Source: Xiphydria camelus
Lineage: Eukaryota; Arthropoda; Insecta; Hymenoptera; Xiphydriidae
Direction of reading: 5' to 3'
Length of the DNA: 64,000 nt
NCBI GenBank assembly: GCA_963678675.1
Contig: OY783195.1
Span: 17,577,342-17,641,341, forward strand
How positions within the stretch are numbered: the stretch's first letter is position 1; each line of letters begins with the position of its first letter. The notes beneath the pieces were generated by a model. It was not told where the DNA came from, made no database searches, and saw only the letters and a program-made list of their open reading frames with translations. Both the position numbers and the translations under genes were made by a program. Positions 63,409-64,000 of this stretch are shown one piece after another.

Positions 63409-64000
63409 TGGACTATTAGGGCGGACGTAGAATCGTGGCGTCGAAACGAGAGAGGCGTCCGTGCGTGCACGCGTCGAGGGCACGAGCCGTCGGCTAACGG
63501 CTTGTCGTCGATCCGTGTCGAAGGATCGAACGACAACACGGACGACCTCGAGGCGTCGACGTCATCGCTTTCTTTTTGAGAAAAAAAAGACCGTCGAGGA
63601 GCCGGAGCGAGGAGGTCGGTTGTCTTGCTTGGGAGTGCGTTGAGTCAGCCTCGTGAGAAGCTAGAAGAGCGAAACGCGCCAAGCACCCGAAGACCGAAGA
63701 ACGTAGAGAAGAGCGAGAGAGACGAGGAGCCACGACGAGCTCCATTTGGGAGAGCCCCAACGTGATCGAGAGAGAGAGCTATCCCAGGAGGCCGAGACCG
63801 GAGCCGAGAGGGACCTCGGAACCGCAGCCCGGAAGTCGAGCCCCGCCAAGGACGACCGCTGCAGCCCCGTTACGCTCCCCCTTTCCTACGCCCGACCTCC
63901 GATTCGCCTCCGCGCCGTGTCGCTCCGTTATACCTAGTTCAGACACGGCTAGTAATTTAGTCGAGTAGCGAGTAATTTAGTCGAGTAGCGAGTGACTGAC
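63409..64000. promoter_or_regulatory. CpG-rich segment, possible promoter or LTR leader
   Basis: An abrupt rise in GC and CpG content starts right after the right terminal repeat at 63408 and continues to the window end. It contains many CGTCG/TCGACG words but no frame over about 90 codons with a domain. Candidates are a host promoter/5'UTR or an LTR-retrotransposon R-U5 region; I cannot decide. Confidence 0.3.
63951..63990 (+). repeat. 20-bp tandem repeat, two copies
   Basis: AGTAATTTAGTCGAGTAGCG occurs twice in direct succession at the window end and may continue beyond it. Confidence 0.85.

Noticed and set aside
63461..63968. Several Arg-rich ORFs of 60-90 codons
   Set aside because: High GC removes stops in all frames; none has a recognisable domain or is supported over the others.

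Overview
This 64 kb window is eukaryotic and reads as insect repeat-rich DNA. It is mostly AT-rich, and almost every readable coding stretch is a broken transposable-element (TE) gene. The element types (Ty3/Gypsy with insect-style primer sites, mariner/Tc1, piggyBac-like and Harbinger-like MITEs, Helitron/Helentron remnants, TTAGG-type arrays) point to an insect, most plausibly a hymenopteran; the order-level call is inference. I see no convincing intact host gene. A CpG-rich tail (63409-64000) could be a host promoter/5'UTR or an LTR leader, and a few spliced-looking fragments may be captured host exons.

Layout. 1-506: end of a gag-like zinc-knuckle ORF. 543-3290: long foldback element with a piggyBac-like MITE mirrored in both arms. 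3211-3724: 257-bp tandem duplication, then (CT)n and a 200-bp gap. 4971-10850: foldback element split by a young Ty3/Gypsy copy (5662-10271, LTRs identical by eye, 5-bp target duplication). 10855-14903: 4-kb palindrome whose arms carry a spliced RGG/RS-rich gene remnant. 15113-19437: TIR-bounded block with 216-bp tandem repeats, a MITE and a tRNA-like promoter. 19493-19951: small TIR element with an ORF. 20203-24031: composite palindrome with three (CCTAA)n arrays. 25040-25781: deleted mariner. 25852-26790: two non-LTR 3' ends. 26815-27866: long-TIR element with a CXC remnant. 28.7-30.7 kb: MADF remnant, direct repeats, MITE. 31405-32871: palindrome with mirrored hAT-type MITEs. 33402-38513: older decayed Gypsy element of CsRn1 type. 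38697-40150: Helitron helicase plus USP-like tail. 40996-43725: TTGGGC-rich TIR element. 43886-44600: mariner remnant. 45116-45350: piggyBac-like MITE. 46576-49034: four elements nested one inside another. 51891-53511: TIR element with about ten copies of a 14-bp motif. 54881-56511: Helentron endonuclease and a small basic-protein remnant. 56609-58403: TIR element holding a head-to-head Tc1 derivative. 58473-59746: two palindromic elements. 60459-63408: TIR element with nested palindromes.

No operons or pathways exist here. The unifying feature is repeated inverted duplication: more than fifteen foldbacks from about 0.15 to 4 kb, several carrying earlier insertions in mirror image. Such DNA would yield long hairpin RNAs if transcribed, so a small-RNA source locus is a reasonable but untested idea. 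Coordinates were read by eye; ends are usually good to a few bases where a target duplication is visible and to tens of bases elsewhere.
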